This document shows positions 22,691 through 36,120 of a stretch of DNA of 64,000 nucleotides, one piece after another (the first letter of the stretch is position 1; each line of letters opens with the position of its first letter). The notes below the pieces were generated by a model. That model had not been told where the DNA came from. It saw nothing but the letters and a program-made list of their open reading frames with translations, and did no database searches. This DNA is from Hofstenia miamia (Eukaryota; Xenacoelomorpha; Acoela), in contig SCFE01000006.1 in the NCBI GenBank assembly GCA_004352715.1, forward strand, positions 1,410,614-1,474,613, read 5' to 3'. A program made the translations under genes and the position numbers.

Positions 22691-25600
22691 CTAAATATAC
22701 GCTATTGAAGATATATATATATAATGTGTTGCTTGTTTAAAATATTTTCCTTATGCTGTTTGCTATAAACTAAAGCCGTACAAATCTTAGAGTGGGTAGT
22801 TTTCATGGCTATTTCATAATTTGTTTTCTTCGATTCGTGATGGTGGTTGAATATTTACGTTTCAGGATGGCCGTTAAGATGTTATTTAAAACGAATGCCT
22901 GAATGTCGTTTTGTTTCACCAATTTATTAGCCTAATACAGCTATCGTAAGTATATTTGTAGACGATGGATGAAACTAAGCATTTTGGGATTCTATTGTTA
23001 ATTTTTAGTGATGTAAGAACAAGCCTACATATGGATGATGTTAATCTTGCATAGATATTTGATCTCTCTTAATAAAAAATTGCTTACTTTAAACGAATGG
23101 CAACTTCCAATATATAATCTCTTCATAATTATTTGCTTCTTTATATATGCAATGCATATACATAATTGAAATAATGAATTATTTTTGATGAAATAGTTAA
23201 ATATATTTCACACTAATTAATTTTATTGAAAGTTTCAAAGTTTGCTTGAATTTGAAGAGATATAAAATGTATATGACGACCTAATGAAATATGTATTTCA
23301 ACACATTGGAAAAACTTATAATTCCTTTTCGTTAATGAGAGTCTTGATCTGCTTTTATAACAATAGTCCAAACATTCTTATCTAGCAACATTCCTTAATT
23401 TCGTTTGAATTGATAGCGTTCAAATTCCATATCTTCCTAATTTTTCTTGGTATGATCCCTATTTCTGCTTATGTTCTGTCTAAATCCGAATCAAATATTT
23501 GCACGCGTGCTCTTAAGTTCATTCGTCAACCCATTAAACAATAATTTACGATCAAGTCTTCGACTATCGTTGAATATGAGGTGACTCTCTCGTTTCTAAG
23601 AAAATTTTGTGAGACATTCATAAAACTACACCCAAGCAGTTTTTCGGCGTCATTGGGTGAATTATGTACTCCTTATCGTTTTTCAAAACTTTTTTCTAAT
23701 ACAGAGACCAACAAAAACCCCGGCTTAAACTTTTACATCTGAAGGTTTCTAATATTTCAAAGGATTTCGAATAATAGTCAAAAGCTGTAACAAATTGCTT
23801 CATTGACCGGTTTTTTTTTTATTGAAGATTTCCAAAATCTGAAAGCACCATGTGATAGAAAAATTCTCTTCTTTCATTTTGGTTCTTAATCCACGACCCG
23901 GCTCTGTCATTAGCTGTGACCAATGAGATTGGTAGATCTATGCAGATATCAAGAAAAAACTAAATTTTTTGTTGTTTCAATAAGCGCGAAATCTTACAAC
24001 TACATGAAAGTTAAGTATGGAGAGAATTTAAATTCGAAATTTTCAAAGAAAAATAGGTCATCTTTTCAGCTGCTTTAGCTACAGCTTTAATAGAAATATT
24101 TTCGACATTTCATTCAAGCATGTTTCCGAATAGACACGATTTACAGCTTAATGTTAACATAACTGTATCACTAGACTAGATCAATGACATATTTTTTTAA
24201 TCGAGCTATTTTCAGTTATGTTAAGTCACTTCGATTCCAATAATGTCTGACTACGTTGGAGGCGAGTTGAATCCTAAGTAAAAGAAAGAACATACCTATA
24301 TCTTATGGGGTTTTTAGATTTAGGATATAGCTATTAGTTCATGAGTCCAAACAATTTTGGAAGAAACATTGGATAATTAGTGTTCCTTAATTTAGAAAAA
24401 TATTCTCACAGACATTTTATCTACACATTAAAGAATTGTTTGTTAGTGTACTTTATGTATTGCTTCAATTAGTACTTTTTGCATGTAGTTGAACAATAAC
24501 TAATTCACTAAAGCTAGTTAGTTGAAATTTTCCCGAATAAATGTCAGAGCTGATTAAGAATGAGGAATTCTTATACTTGAATTCAGTTAAATTTTCATTG
24601 ATTTAAGCCTGGTGATTCAATCTTCCAATCAATTGTATATAATAATTGATACGCATCACAGCAAAATGACAGAAACAGACCAGCCGCCATTAATAATCGT
24701 TAGTCATTGAATAGTTAGGAAATTAAGTTGACATTTGCTATTCATGTGCTAATATCGATTCAACAGTCAAAAACAAAAGTTGAAACACTTAATCTGCAGA
24801 AATTTTGACGTTAGTGTAATTTTTTTAAGTAAAAGTATTGTGATTTTTTATAGTTTTCACAAACAACTTTAATAAACAAGACAGGAACACATCCAGTTAT
24901 CCAAGGACACACACGTTAGCTCGTATAAATTTGAAAAATGTAATCTTTTTTGCTCATATGTTTAGAACAGAATCACAATAAATCATCGGTTCACGCTTTC
25001 CAATGAGATTTCTTGAAAATTCAGCATTATTTTGATTAACAGTGATCAAAAAAGCAATTTATATATTAGCGGATTTTTTTAGGAAATGTTACAAAGTTAC
25101 CACATGGCATGAGCATGTAACCAGTGATGGACTTAGGTTGTGGGTTGCCTGTGGCAAAGCTTGACCTATAAGCAAAATGAAAAGGTAATGGAAAAGTCCA
25201 TGGCATTATAATTTAAGTTTCACTCATTATTTATTTATCGTAATTGTTTTCAACTATGCTTTCACCCTATACTCTTTGTTAGGTAATTATATAGTTCTCA
25301 AACTATAATTCTATAAAATTATATAATTTATGAATGATTGCATAATTATATATAATTGTACATATTGTATTTGCATCCCAACAGCTTAAGATATCTGCCT
25401 TATATTTATAAAATCGAATTTAGAATTTCAATGTTTTAGTACGTCATGGTTTTTTCATCGTTGATTAGATTAAGACAATACTTGTTATTCGTTTATGGCC
25501 ACTGTACTATAATACAATAATAATAACTAATACATTTGAAAATATACAAATACAACAATGTAGAAATTAATGTTTGGTATTAAGACATAATATAATTATA

Positions 25601-26892
25601 TATAATTTTAGAATAAAAATACAGTTATACAATTTTTACTTGTCAAGAATAATTTATAAATAAGAACAACACATTATGGCGTGATTTAGGTAAAATTCGA
25701 GTAAACAGTTCAGCCATTTTCATCAATTAAGTCAGATGGATCAGTCTTGTCCAGATCTTTGCTTAATACAATTATATATATATAATATGTCCAATATTAA
25801 AATTATATAATAAAACAATTGAAGTAACTGCAAAAAATCTGTTATAAACAAGAACAAAATAAAGTATTAGAGTAGAAAATATAAAAATTATATTAATCGA
25901 AATTTCCGTTTTTTCTAAAGGTATTTGAATTAAACATATTCGCTATTTACCATATATTATGGAGGCCTATTTTGCTAAAATCATTTAATAATTTCGAAAA
26001 ATTTAAGTTTCCTAGTACATGACTCCAGTGATATCAAACCCCTTAAAAATCAGGGGTTAGAGGTTCGAAAATTTTTTGTGTGAACTTTGTCATAGTTGGT
26101 AGAATACGTATAAGTAGAGTAGTTTTCTTAAATCTTTTTAACAAGGAGGTTAGAATTTTGTAATTTATGAAAAATGTATTAACTTTAACCTGTTTAAGAA
26201 TTTCAAAACTTTTCATGGTTTCTTGAAAAATTTTAAATGCTCATAAAGTTGGTGTCATACGATTAGTCTTTTGACTGTAATCAAAAAAATTAGCCATGTG
26301 GCAACCCCTTGACTTAGGAACTACAAAACATCTGTAAAATCAGAAGGCATTACGGGATAGAAGAGTGTTTCCTTTTACCTTTTAAAACCACCCACCAATT
26401 AAGCCGTATCTTTGCGCGAATTCTCCATTTCTGGTACAAACATCACTGCAAACATTGGCTTGCACATAGTAAACCTTAATGAGTTTGGATGGTATATCTC
26501 ATAAACTGAACAATTGAGATTAGTTGTTGCTCTCCTGTGCTCTAGACATCCTAATTAGCTGAATATAAGGCATATAGAGACTCTTTAAAAACCAAGTTTT
26601 TCATTAAAAATATTTAATCGTTTCATATACTTCAGGCGCAGCAGTGTACTTGAGTAAAAATGTTCAACATTACATTTACACATGTTCACTAATAAATGTT
26701 TCCCTAAAACGCCTAATCATTTCAAGCAGAAATTACTCTTTGACAATTATAAACCTTAAATAGCGCAGAAATTTATTTTAAATCAATGATGGTTTGTTCA
26801 AAAATAAATCAAGCGCTCATAACTCACGAACTAACAAAGATATCTAAGAACTCAAAGAGCCACAATAGGGAAGTATCTCCTCTTTCACTTAC
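22691..26892. other. intron sequence with copies of an interspersed repeat
   Basis: No gene recognised. 23790-23915 and 26815-26890 resemble each other and a third copy at 36005-36120 (shared wording around CATAACTCACGAACTAA, then GAAAGCACCAC and TCTTCTTTCATTTT), so they belong to a diverged repeat family. The stretch 25290-25900 is especially AT-rich. Confidence 0.4.
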
Positions 26893-26984
26893 GCCTCAAA
26901 GCTCTGTTCTGTTGTAAACGCTTGTGGGCGTCATGATTTATGTCTTTGTGAAGGACGCTCCACAATTGAGCTTGGGCAGCATAT
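26893..26984 (-). CDS. candidate internal exon, protein not recognised
   Basis: A 92-nt segment on the minus strand has a very good acceptor (TTTCTTTTTCCACAG ending at 26985) and a consensus donor (GAGGC then GTAAGTG from 26892). In one frame it is fully open for 30 codons starting YAAQAQLWSVLHKDINHDAH and ending QQNRALR; it begins and ends with one spare base. It is clearly richer in GC than its surroundings. The phase does not allow it to be inserted between F-spondin exons 1 and 2 in its open frame, so it probably belongs to another gene nested in the same intron. Family unknown. Confidence 0.45.
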
Positions 26985-28299
26985 CTGTGGAAAAAGAAAT
27001 ATTTCAATTTAGCTGATGACCCCATGGGATTTAGAAATCATGATTATCTGAGCTGTAATTATGGAAATAAATTGAGTGAATTTTAAGATTTTTCATCAAA
27101 TAGTTTTCAAGTATATTAGGTACTGCAATTCAATTTTTTCACCACTTCATGGGTGCACATTAACAACAAAATGTAAATTTTCTAATAGGCTTGGAGAACA
27201 GTGCTTAAATGGTAGCTAAAACGTTTTGTTCTTTTAAAAAGATAGCAGGTTGTTTAAGTATAATCACTAAGTTACACTCTTGAAAAATGCTTTAGCATAA
27301 ATGGGGAAAACTTTCCAGTTACAAATATTTCTTTTTAATCTAGCTCAATTTACATATTTACAATATTTTTTAAATGTATTTTATTGTTCGAGCTGTTGGT
27401 AACATGTCAAAAATTCAATTTATTAATGGATTTGCTTATGTACATAACTCATGACAAACGATTTTTGAAAAAGTAGTTTGCACAGAAATCTGCCACAAAG
27501 ATTCTGTTTTCAGCATGGTTATTTACTTAATGCATTGATATAATGAATTCCAGTGACTTAGTGCTGTGAAATATCATTTGTGAATTTCTAACATTAATCT
27601 GAAAGCTTTTTTTAAAGTAACGTCAATATTATATATACAAACGAATCATTTATTCATAAATTAATAGTACATGCATCATTCATTACAATTACAATTTTTT
27701 TATTGAAAGTGCTAGTCATTTTTAATTACCTACATGCCGATTATTATTGGTTTCATCTATTGTCTTTTTGAGTTCCTGATCAAATTTTTTTTCTTAAACC
27801 CTAGTACTAATTACATTGCATTCAAATCCTGTACACTCACCTTTAATGCCATTTCTCATTTTATAATTTGCAAGCCACGCATCTACATCAACAGTTTTGT
27901 TTGGATATCTAAGTTTTAGATTACACCGCCATTTCATTTTTTATCACTGCTTCATCAATTTTCTCTTCTTTTGAAAAGTCTATCATTAATATAAATTATA
28001 ATAATTGCTTTTAGTTTCACAATATAATACAAGGGCCACCAAAATATAAAAAAGATAAAAATACATGAAATTATATGAAAAAAAAATTTGCCTCTCAAAA
28101 ACAAGGGGGTTAAACCCCCAGGTTTGCCGCCACTGCTTGACTCTCAATTGGTAAATTATAGACCACATATTCCTTCTTTGATATGATAGATCGTAAAACT
28201 ATTTTAATCATAGCTACAAACATCGTAAAGAAATTGAAAAATGTATTATTCAAAAGTCTGAATCTGAATCTGGAAGATATGAATAATTTAAATGACCGC
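26985..28299. other. intron sequence, no gene recognised
   Basis: AT-rich DNA without a recognisable feature. Confidence 0.3.
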
Positions 28300-30197
28300 A
28301 TTACACTAAGTAGAATAAATAGATCATTAAGTTTTGCGTACCAATGGTAAAAGTTTTGATCCAGATGGTTTACATCCTCTTATGCTAAAAAAATAAGTTT
28401 TTACGCAAAAGCAGTAATATTGCATCTATATAACTGCTGTGTTGAAGAAGGCAAATATATTTGGAACAAAAGACCCTAAAACCAGTTATGCAGAGACTGC
28501 ATCATATAGACCTTGGACTCTAACCAGTTATATTGGTAAGTTATTTGAATTTTAGAATGAGATTTGCCCTTAATAATATTCTAAGTAAATATAATACACA
28601 AGAAGGTTTTCGCAAGATCATAATAATTCAAAACATCTTTATAGATTGAAATTAGCTGCTCAATCAGCAATGCTAGAGAAAAAGAGCTTTACTAATAGCA
28701 ATAGATTTTGAAAAAGCATTTCATACAGTATGGTTAGAGGGCTTATTATACAAATTGAAGTTACTTGGGGTTAATGGAAAATTTTTATGGTAATAAATAC
28801 TTTTTATTCTCAAGGAAGGTACAGCTACATATAAACGGATACAATGGTGTTACAAGAAACGTGAGAATTGGGTTGCCACAAGTTTTTGTTTTATCTCCAT
28901 TATTATTTTATACATCAATGATATTTTTAATAAATTATATTTTCAATAATATAAATATGCCGATGATGGTACCATTTTACAATCCGTTTTAAACATACAT
29001 TTAGCAGATCAAAGACTACAGTTTGATTCTAATAAAATTAATGCATGGTGCAAAAAATGGAGATTAAAATTTAATGCAGCAAAAACTGAAATTGTACTTA
29101 TTTAATGTAACTTCTGAAGAATTAGTTGAAATAGGTAATAATTCAGAAATGTGTAAGTATTCCTGGTCTACGAAAATTCTTGGTATTAGGTTTGATTCAA
29201 AATTGAAATTTAAGTTGCATACAGACAAAGTGAAAATTCGTGCTAGGGATACCTTGGGTTTTATAAAGGAAAGATTTTGCTCTTAATGGGGATTACAAGC
29301 TAATACAATTATGAAGTTATTTGAAACAATTTTAGCTTCAATCTATATCTATGCTTGCATAATCTGGATACATATACTAAGAAATTCAGTAAATTCCAAT
29401 ATGAAGTAATGAAAACAGCAATTGATGCAAAATGGAAACCTATAAATTGATGCTTTAGAAATAATTACTCATTGTCCAGCATTAGATATCAATCATAAAA
29501 CCAATACTGTAAAAAAAATTTTAAATTGTGTTAAATCTATATCACATCAAGAAGAGCCCTTATTACAACAAATTATAGTATCATCCAAATTATACAAATC
29601 AGATGCAGCATTACATATAAACGTGGATTAAATAATATTTTGAATTTACAACAAATACTAAGTTATCTAGAGACTTCAGTCTGCAATAATATAATATGCC
29701 CAATACCTGTTTAGAAAAACTTCATTATAAACGATCTGAAATTCATTTAAGTTAAATTTATGGAATAGTTGAGGTTCAAATATAACAACTGATTTAGACG
29801 ATTTAAGATCACTAATTAATGAAGCCCCAGATAAATCATTTTTTAGCTACTTTCATTCGGTAAAACGCCTTTGGGAAGTAATTATTTTAAACTTAATCAT
29901 TGAAAATTGTATCCGCGCCTATGATTTATATCGAAAAACAGAACATATTCACCGGTATGTATCTGTCAACAAGATGAAGAACATTTATCGCATTCTTTAT
30001 TCTCAAATGAAACATTTTCGAATTGTAATATTTTATAATAAACTGGTCGATGTTAGTACATAGAACAATAAAAAAAGAAGTAACGGAGGTAAGCAATCTA
30101 AAGGAACTGTTTTCATTAAAAAATTTTGAAATATTTTGTAAGTTTATTTAGTATTTTTGTAAGTTATTTGCTCACATAGAGGAGCTATTAGAAATAA

Positions 30198-30236
<39 letters not shown>
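28300..30236 (+). mobile_element. decayed Jockey-type non-LTR retrotransposon
   Basis: A reverse-transcriptase ORF can be followed across many frameshifts and stops. It begins with a degenerate DPDGLHPLML block (28355). Then come ALLIAIDFEKAFHTVW (28690), a GLPQ block (28870), the active-site box YADDGTILQS (28955-28985, motif intact), INAWCKKWRLKFNAAKTEI (29035-29095), and a C-terminal part to about 30050. The element ends with AATAAATAAATA running into (TA)n at 30200-30234, a typical LINE tail. It is on the opposite strand to the F-spondin-like gene in whose first intron it lies. It is non-functional. Confidence 0.75.
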
Positions 30237-31103
30237 AACGTGAGAAGACCCATATATGATGTAAATTATAGTGAGTACATACTCTAATGTTCAAATGTTC
30301 AATTTGAGTTTTGGTGAACAATTTGTTTGAAAGTCTGATGAATCATTATTGAATTATAGAAGATTTAGTTAATCTTATCATTAAAAGTTGAATAAGGCCT
30401 CTTAGATTTAATTAAAATGCAAAGAAGTGTTTCATTTTTGTAAATAGTTATAAACGCGAATTTTTCTTATCAGAAACTCAACACTAGAAAATTTCTGTTA
30501 CACAAGTAGAAACATATTTTGGTTTTACAAATAACTAAGATGAGCCACTTAAACTCAAGCACAAATTATATTTTAGTGACAATTTTATTGCATTTAGCCT
30601 TAATATATGTTTGAACCGTTGAAACTAAAAATTTTTTTCAAATTATTCCAATAATCTTGTTTACATTATAGGAATCTAAATCTTGCGTAAAATGTAAATG
30701 TATAATAGGATTATTTGGATAATTACAACTATATATTATATATGATGACAACTCGAAATTTTAACAAATTTAATTTCAAAGCAAATCTAGAAAACCTTTC
30801 ATTATCTCTATAACCCATATTCATCCAATTTGACAGAATTTCATTTTTCATCAAAAAAAATTGGATGAAAGTATTTAGGAATATTTCTCCCTGTAGGCAC
30901 CTATTTAATAAAAAATGATGGGTATTAATGAAAAATTAACCCATTTGTTTTTAAATGATATCTTTCGTTGGGGTAGAGAGTAAAAAAATAAATCTATTTG
31001 TTGATGTGAACAATGAAAAAATTTGTCTTACAAATTTCGATTACATAGGGTTAAATTGAGTATCATTTCAAATAATAGTTCTAAAAGTAGATATCAAATG
31101 TAC
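30237..31103. other. intron sequence next to F-spondin exon 1
   Basis: AT-rich; no gene or repeat boundary recognised. Confidence 0.3.
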
Positions 31104-31305
31104 CTTTGTAGATTTTGTTGGGTTGAAAAGTTGAAACTCGCATGTTATTATCCAAATTTTGTACTTGCAGTTGATATCCATTGTCCCCGTTCATACGATT
31201 GCCAGTTAGTTCTGCTGGGATCCGGGAACAGTAGACTGAATTGGCATCATATGCAAATGAATGCTGGCATATTACGCTCAGGACAATTAAGATACATGTC
31301 TGCAT
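31104..31305 (-). CDS. F-spondin-like, exon 1 (signal peptide and start of reeler domain)
   Basis: A 202-nt first coding exon (67 codons plus one base) on the minus strand. The start MQTCILIVLSVICQHSFAYD is a clear secretion signal with a hydrophobic core and a likely cleavage after about residue 18-20. It is followed by VYCSRIP and a segment ending FQPNKIYK. This matches the beginning of the F-spondin reeler domain (YCSRI, variable stretch, FYKPG-YRV). The donor AAAG then GTACAT begins at 31103, leaving a phase-1 end that joins exon 2 at 12421 to give IYK-VVLF. F-spondins are secreted matrix proteins that guide cell and axon contact. The downstream spondin and thrombospondin domains are not visible in the window. 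Assignment rests on about 100 residues from two exons. Confidence 0.75.
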
Positions 31306-34283
31306 TTTTATGCGCAGGAAACAGCTGTTAAGTGATATTCGGCGTTTATTAAAGGGAAATTAACACACACCCTTGGTCCAGATGTATTCCTTCGCAGGAC
31401 AACAGTCACTTGTGTTCCTTACTCTATTCCAATTAGGTTTACTGATTACCAAATCGAAACGAATTAATTTTTCAATGAAATGTTCTAATAGTGACAGGCA
31501 AGCATTGCCATGAAACAAATAGAGAAAACCAACACGTGAAATATATTTTCCACTGGCGACCGCGTTAAACACTTAAAGATGTTTCCTACCAGATTTGTTG
31601 TTGTTAATTATTTATCAAAAATCAAAACATAAACTTAATATGGACTAAAACAGGTGTCATCAATTTTAATCAAACGCTGAGTGTCGTATTAATTAAATAC
31701 ACAAAACGTCAAATCAAGTTAAAATTATTGATTTAGTAATAGTCATATAAAGACACTTTTTAATTTATTCTTTCTTACCAAATCAAAAATTTTCCAATTA
31801 TTGCAATTTGGCAAATTCAATTTTAGTTTATTCTAATAGCATTACTGATGCTGAAAGATTTGGCCAAAGGAAAAATACATTTTTGGGAGAAATATTACAG
31901 CAAGGAATTATTGAAAACTTTTTAAATTTCTAAGAACACTATAATTCAAGAATGCAGAGATCTTTTTTATGCTTACGTTTCTAGTAAGCACATTTAATAA
32001 TAACCTATAAATAAACTTGTATTTCAGCTTTAAAGTTTATGACCAAATGCACGTTAATTGTTCCCTGTACAGAGATAAACATAAATTACAATTAAATGTG
32101 ATTCAATTATTGAATTCTTCAACTATTTGCTTTTCACATTTTTGAAACTGTTTTTTACTAAGACATGAAATTTTCATCAAAATGTGCATGCGTAAAAAAT
32201 GGTTGCTTGAGTTCAAAGATCAGATGAAAATGTTTTACAAAATATTTATTAAAATTTGATTGAGAGATTCTATAGTAATTCTAAGGTTTCACTCGTATCT
32301 AATGAATACTCGCATCTGGATATTTGAAAAATTTGCCATTTCTGAATGGCAGAAATATTCAATTTTACATTGCGAACTTGTCTGATAATCGTGTTAAAAT
32401 TGGAAACCAATAAATCGAAATGAATTAGAATTAATTGAAATTTAATTGAAAGTAATTGGAATTCATTAATTTTTTTAATTTATAGTACAAAATTTATTGT
32501 TATTTCTGAAACTTGATTTATGATCCCTAAATTAATCACTAATGGTTTTGTATGAATTTGATATACATTATTTTGATATTGAAAAGCTGCAATAATGGTG
32601 GAAAATCAAGAATTCATGAGTCTTTATTGGGATTTCAACATGAGATTTGCATTTTCCCAACCAACTTTGAACATGAAAAATATGCTTCTTATTTATAGGT
32701 CAATATTATTATTCTTAAAAGTTGGTGTTCTAATCAATATGTCCTTGTGATACAACTACTATCAGTACAATCAATGCGGAAAAATTAATAATATTTTGAA
32801 ATGAAGACCACCTTTATGGAAAGATTGACCACTTGTGAATTACCTTCTATCAATTACTGTGCTACCTCCTATATAGTTAACATTATTAAATATAATATTG
32901 ACTAATCGATAACCGTTCATGCATTGAATATCTTGTAGAATATATGGTTTGTCTGGCCGGTTAAAGATATTGGTATTAGAATAAAATTTATTTAGCTCAG
33001 GTCAATGAGAAGTTAACAAAGGGTTCTCGATGTTGTTGTTATTGTCACACTGTTTTAATTAGAGTATCATCATCCAGATGTAAATGATTGGCGTTTTATA
33101 TTTTCTGGGATTTGTGTAAGGCTTCGCAAAATTTCTCACTCTTAAATCAGATACCATAAATTTGAATTTTTGGTACTATCGGGCTTCATTAGAAATTCTC
33201 CTTTCCGGATTAAGAAAATGGCCTGATTACACAAGAAAAATAATGCTTCTAATAATATTCAATGTAGCCCACTATCAAGTATTTTTTGCGTTGGAAAATG
33301 TCTAAAATAAATTGATATAGTGCATACTTAAAAATTTCCAAAACTTCTATAGTTGTCTATTTTTCTATACTGCTACCAATATCATGACTTCTAGTTTGAA
33401 TTGTGCATATGAAAAGCTTGATCTCAAAAATTTCATCAATAAAAATATGTATTTTGTATTCTACATGCATATTTAGTGCTATCGCTATTCTTCTTTTCAA
33501 TTGGCTTAAGTCATTTATTTTTAATTGACCTTATGCCAATATTTATTAATTTTATTAATATATATTTTTCTACTAGCATATGTTTTTGCAACTAAGTTGC
33601 AATAATAAATCCCAACTAAAAAGTTTTAATGAGACAGCATTCAATGGATTTTCAATTCAATATGCAAGAGAAATGGTGCCAAAAATTAACTGCTGCTGTT
33701 TATTCTGAACGATTCACTACATAATGTGCAGCATCTCTTGTTGAACTATGTCTAATGCATAATAGCTACATGTAAATTATTAACAGAAAGTAATTCATGG
33801 ATAATTTTAAAAATGGATGAATTATCTGGGCGAGCAAGTTAAATCGCAGATGTACTTTTGCTTTACGTTAATCACGCTTAGATTTCATTAAAATAATAAT
33901 AAAATATTTAAGCTGGAAAGCAGTACGTTAAAAAATTTTCTTTAAAATGCTGAGCTAGTTTTTAGTTGTAAAAATTGAATTTCCTTCTCATAATTCACAC
34001 AAATAGAATTTCTTAATGTCAAAAATTAAAGAAGTAAGCGAAGTTTAAAGTAGATAAAAGCAAAAATCTGTGCAACAAGTAAAATAAATTTGTTATTTGA
34101 TGTATACCAATTGGTAATGAACTACAGGTATGCATGCGACAACACTACTAGTTAATAAGTATCGTAAAAAATATTGTAAGCGCAATGTGTGTATATATAG
34201 AGAGAAATAGAGAAATTGTTACACTCGCAAATTGATAAGTGCGAATGAAAGTAAATTAGCGAACATCTTGTTTTCCTATAATA
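31306..34283. other. intergenic, no gene recognised
   Basis: Upstream of F-spondin exon 1 on the minus strand and therefore expected to hold its promoter; no TATA box or other motif stood out clearly. An open minus-strand stretch at 31572-31360 has no recognisable family. Confidence 0.3.
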
Positions 34284-34418
34284 ATGAGCTCAGGGTCAGT
34301 TGTCAGTAATTTGATTCTCCCAAACAACGAAGCAGCCTGTCAAAAGCTGATGAAGGACAAACTGAAGGTGATTGCAGAATATATGAGAAACAGGGTGTAT
34401 CTAACTATATCTAATTAA
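34284..34418 (+). CDS. candidate short protein or first coding exon, not recognised
   Basis: An ATG-started stretch of 44 codons beginning MSSGSVVSNLILPNNEAACQ and continuing KLMKDKLKVIAEYM. It is GC-richer and more protein-like than its surroundings. TATATATAG at about 34192-34200 lies 90 bases upstream and could be a TATA box. Donor-like sites occur at CTGAAG then GTGATT and at AACAGG then GTGTAT, so this may be a first exon spliced to an unseen partner rather than a complete 44-residue protein. Confidence 0.3.
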   Translation: MSSGSVVSNLILPNNEAACQKLMKDKLKVIAEYMRNRVYLTISN

Positions 34419-34484
34419 TTTTTGTACATCTTGATGAGAAACTAATGAATTTTAGCTTAGCTTAGTAGTAAATTATGCAAGCCT

Positions 34485-34682
34485 CATATATATATATATA
34501 NNNNNNNNNNNNNNNNNNNNNNNNNNNNNNNNNNNNNNNNNNNNNNNNNNNNNNNNNNNNNNNNNNNNNNNNNNNNNNNNNNNNNNNNNNNNNNNNNNNN
34601 NNNNNNNNNNNNNNNNNNNNNNNNNNNNNNNNNNNNNNNNNNNNNNNNNNNNNNNNNNNNNNNNNNNNNNNNATATATATAT
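34485..34682. repeat. (TA)n microsatellite containing an assembly gap
   Basis: TA repeats on both sides of an N gap (34501-34672). Confidence 0.9.
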
Positions 34683-35162
34683 AATTTTTTCTTCGATGGC
34701 GTTTATTAATTTGCTTTGACTACGTACAAATTTTGAATGACTTTGTAGAAAGTATAAATGCATACAAAATTATAAAACTCCAAAATTGAAGGCAATGCCA
34801 TAAATTGCAAATAAAGCTACTATACAATTTATAAAACATAGAACATGCACACAAACATACAAGTAAGCCAAAGACACCTTTGATCGTAAGATGCAAAATG
34901 CAATTATTTTAAGTTTTGAGAAATGCTTTATTACAAACATTATATTTGGAAAAATATACGTTGATAAATGGAACGAAATGTAGAACAAAGATTTTTCATG
35001 TTTGGCTGATGTCAAATCATTGCCTTAATCAGAAGCATTGACATTGACAACAGCATATTTATGAAAGCTGTCAAATATCCATCATAATTTACATAGCAAC
35101 AGTTGCTAATGGAATTAAATTATGAAAGTGTAAGTACACTATGCTATCTATACTGATCTATT

Positions 35163-35587
35163 CTACACGTATGTATTTAAATTGACTACAGTCAGTATCA
35201 AAGAAAGAAATACAAAAATAACAAAATTCACATGAGTCCCAATTAAAATCCAAAACGAAAACAAATACACGTAAGAATGACACCATTGTCCTGAAGATTC
35301 AGATGAAGGAGCAAACTGTGGTTTATAAATAGGAAATACGAGAAAATCCCCATAACCTATAATGATAATTGTAACTATGAGAATGATAATTTCGCAAAAC
35401 TTCGTTGAGTTGAGAGAGTCATCTTCAGATGTTGAACTTTGGCGAGTTGCATGGGTGGGCTTTGTTCTTCTCAGACGAGCTGCTTTTCGAACAATCATTA
35501 GAATATCAAAAAATAGGAGACCACCAGTGACAATTAGCCAACAAGTGAGTGTGGGCTGCACAGGACAATACAGATAATAAGTGCTGC
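35163..35587 (-). CDS. TMEM272-like four-helix membrane protein, last exon
   Basis: The exon encodes 141 residues plus the stop. It opens with STYYLYCPVQP, the conserved extracellular cysteine-proline motif of TMEM272-like proteins. A second membrane helix follows (LTCWLIVTGGLLFFDILMIV), then a basic and serine-rich loop (RKAARLRRTKPTHATRQS). Next come helix three (FCEIIILIVTIIIIGYGDFLVF), a luminal loop with WCHSYVYLFSFW, and helix four (FVIFVFLSLILTVV). The acceptor AATATTAATTTAG ends at 35588. Its phase joins the upstream exon 36862-36803 exactly, restoring a glycine codon (ITI-G-STYYLYC). The in-frame ATG 40 bases upstream is therefore intronic and not the start. The function of this family is not well defined. 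Confidence 0.75.
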
Positions 35588-36004
35588 CTAAATTAATATT
35601 TTCATTTCTCAAAGATTTATTTTTCATTTAACTGAACAAACATTTTATACATATTGGTTTTGTCATTTTCTTTTTATTTACTAGCTAATTTCGAATATAT
35701 TTAGTTTTGTACAGATAATTTTCTGTTTAGTATTAAGCACTTTGATTATTCTAATATCATTTATTTTTTGAGTGTTGTCAAAAATATTTATAACTTTCAT
35801 GAAATTGAAATATTTCTTTGATACTTTGAATTATTAATCATTATTCAGTATTTCAATTCGAAATAACTTTTCGCATTTCTCAATCGCTAGATGGAGTCAT
35901 ATTGCTAGAATTTTTCGAAAAATCTAATCGATGTTGAACATTTAGCTATAAATTCACTAGGAAATTTCAAAATCTGCGATGGCTTCAAGAAATGTTTAAG
36001 TGCT

Positions 36005-36120
36005 TATAACTCACGAACTAATGCCGATATTGAAAATGTGAAAACACCACAAGATAGAGAATTGTCTTCTTTCATTTTTGATTTTAATTCGTGTCATGGC
36101 GAGGTTCGGCCTACTCGGCG
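36005..36120. repeat. copy of a diverged interspersed repeat
   Basis: Shares CATAACTCACGAACTAA and the following GAAAACACCAC and TCTTCTTTCATTTTTG wording with segments at 23790-23915 and 26815-26890. Located within the TMEM272-like intron. Confidence 0.5.

Noticed and set aside
35588-35627. ATG at 35627 as start of the membrane protein
   Set aside because: The sequence after it (KNKSLRNENINL) ends in an acceptor TTTAG, and the upstream exon at 36862-36803 joins in phase and restores the family motif, so this ATG is intronic.
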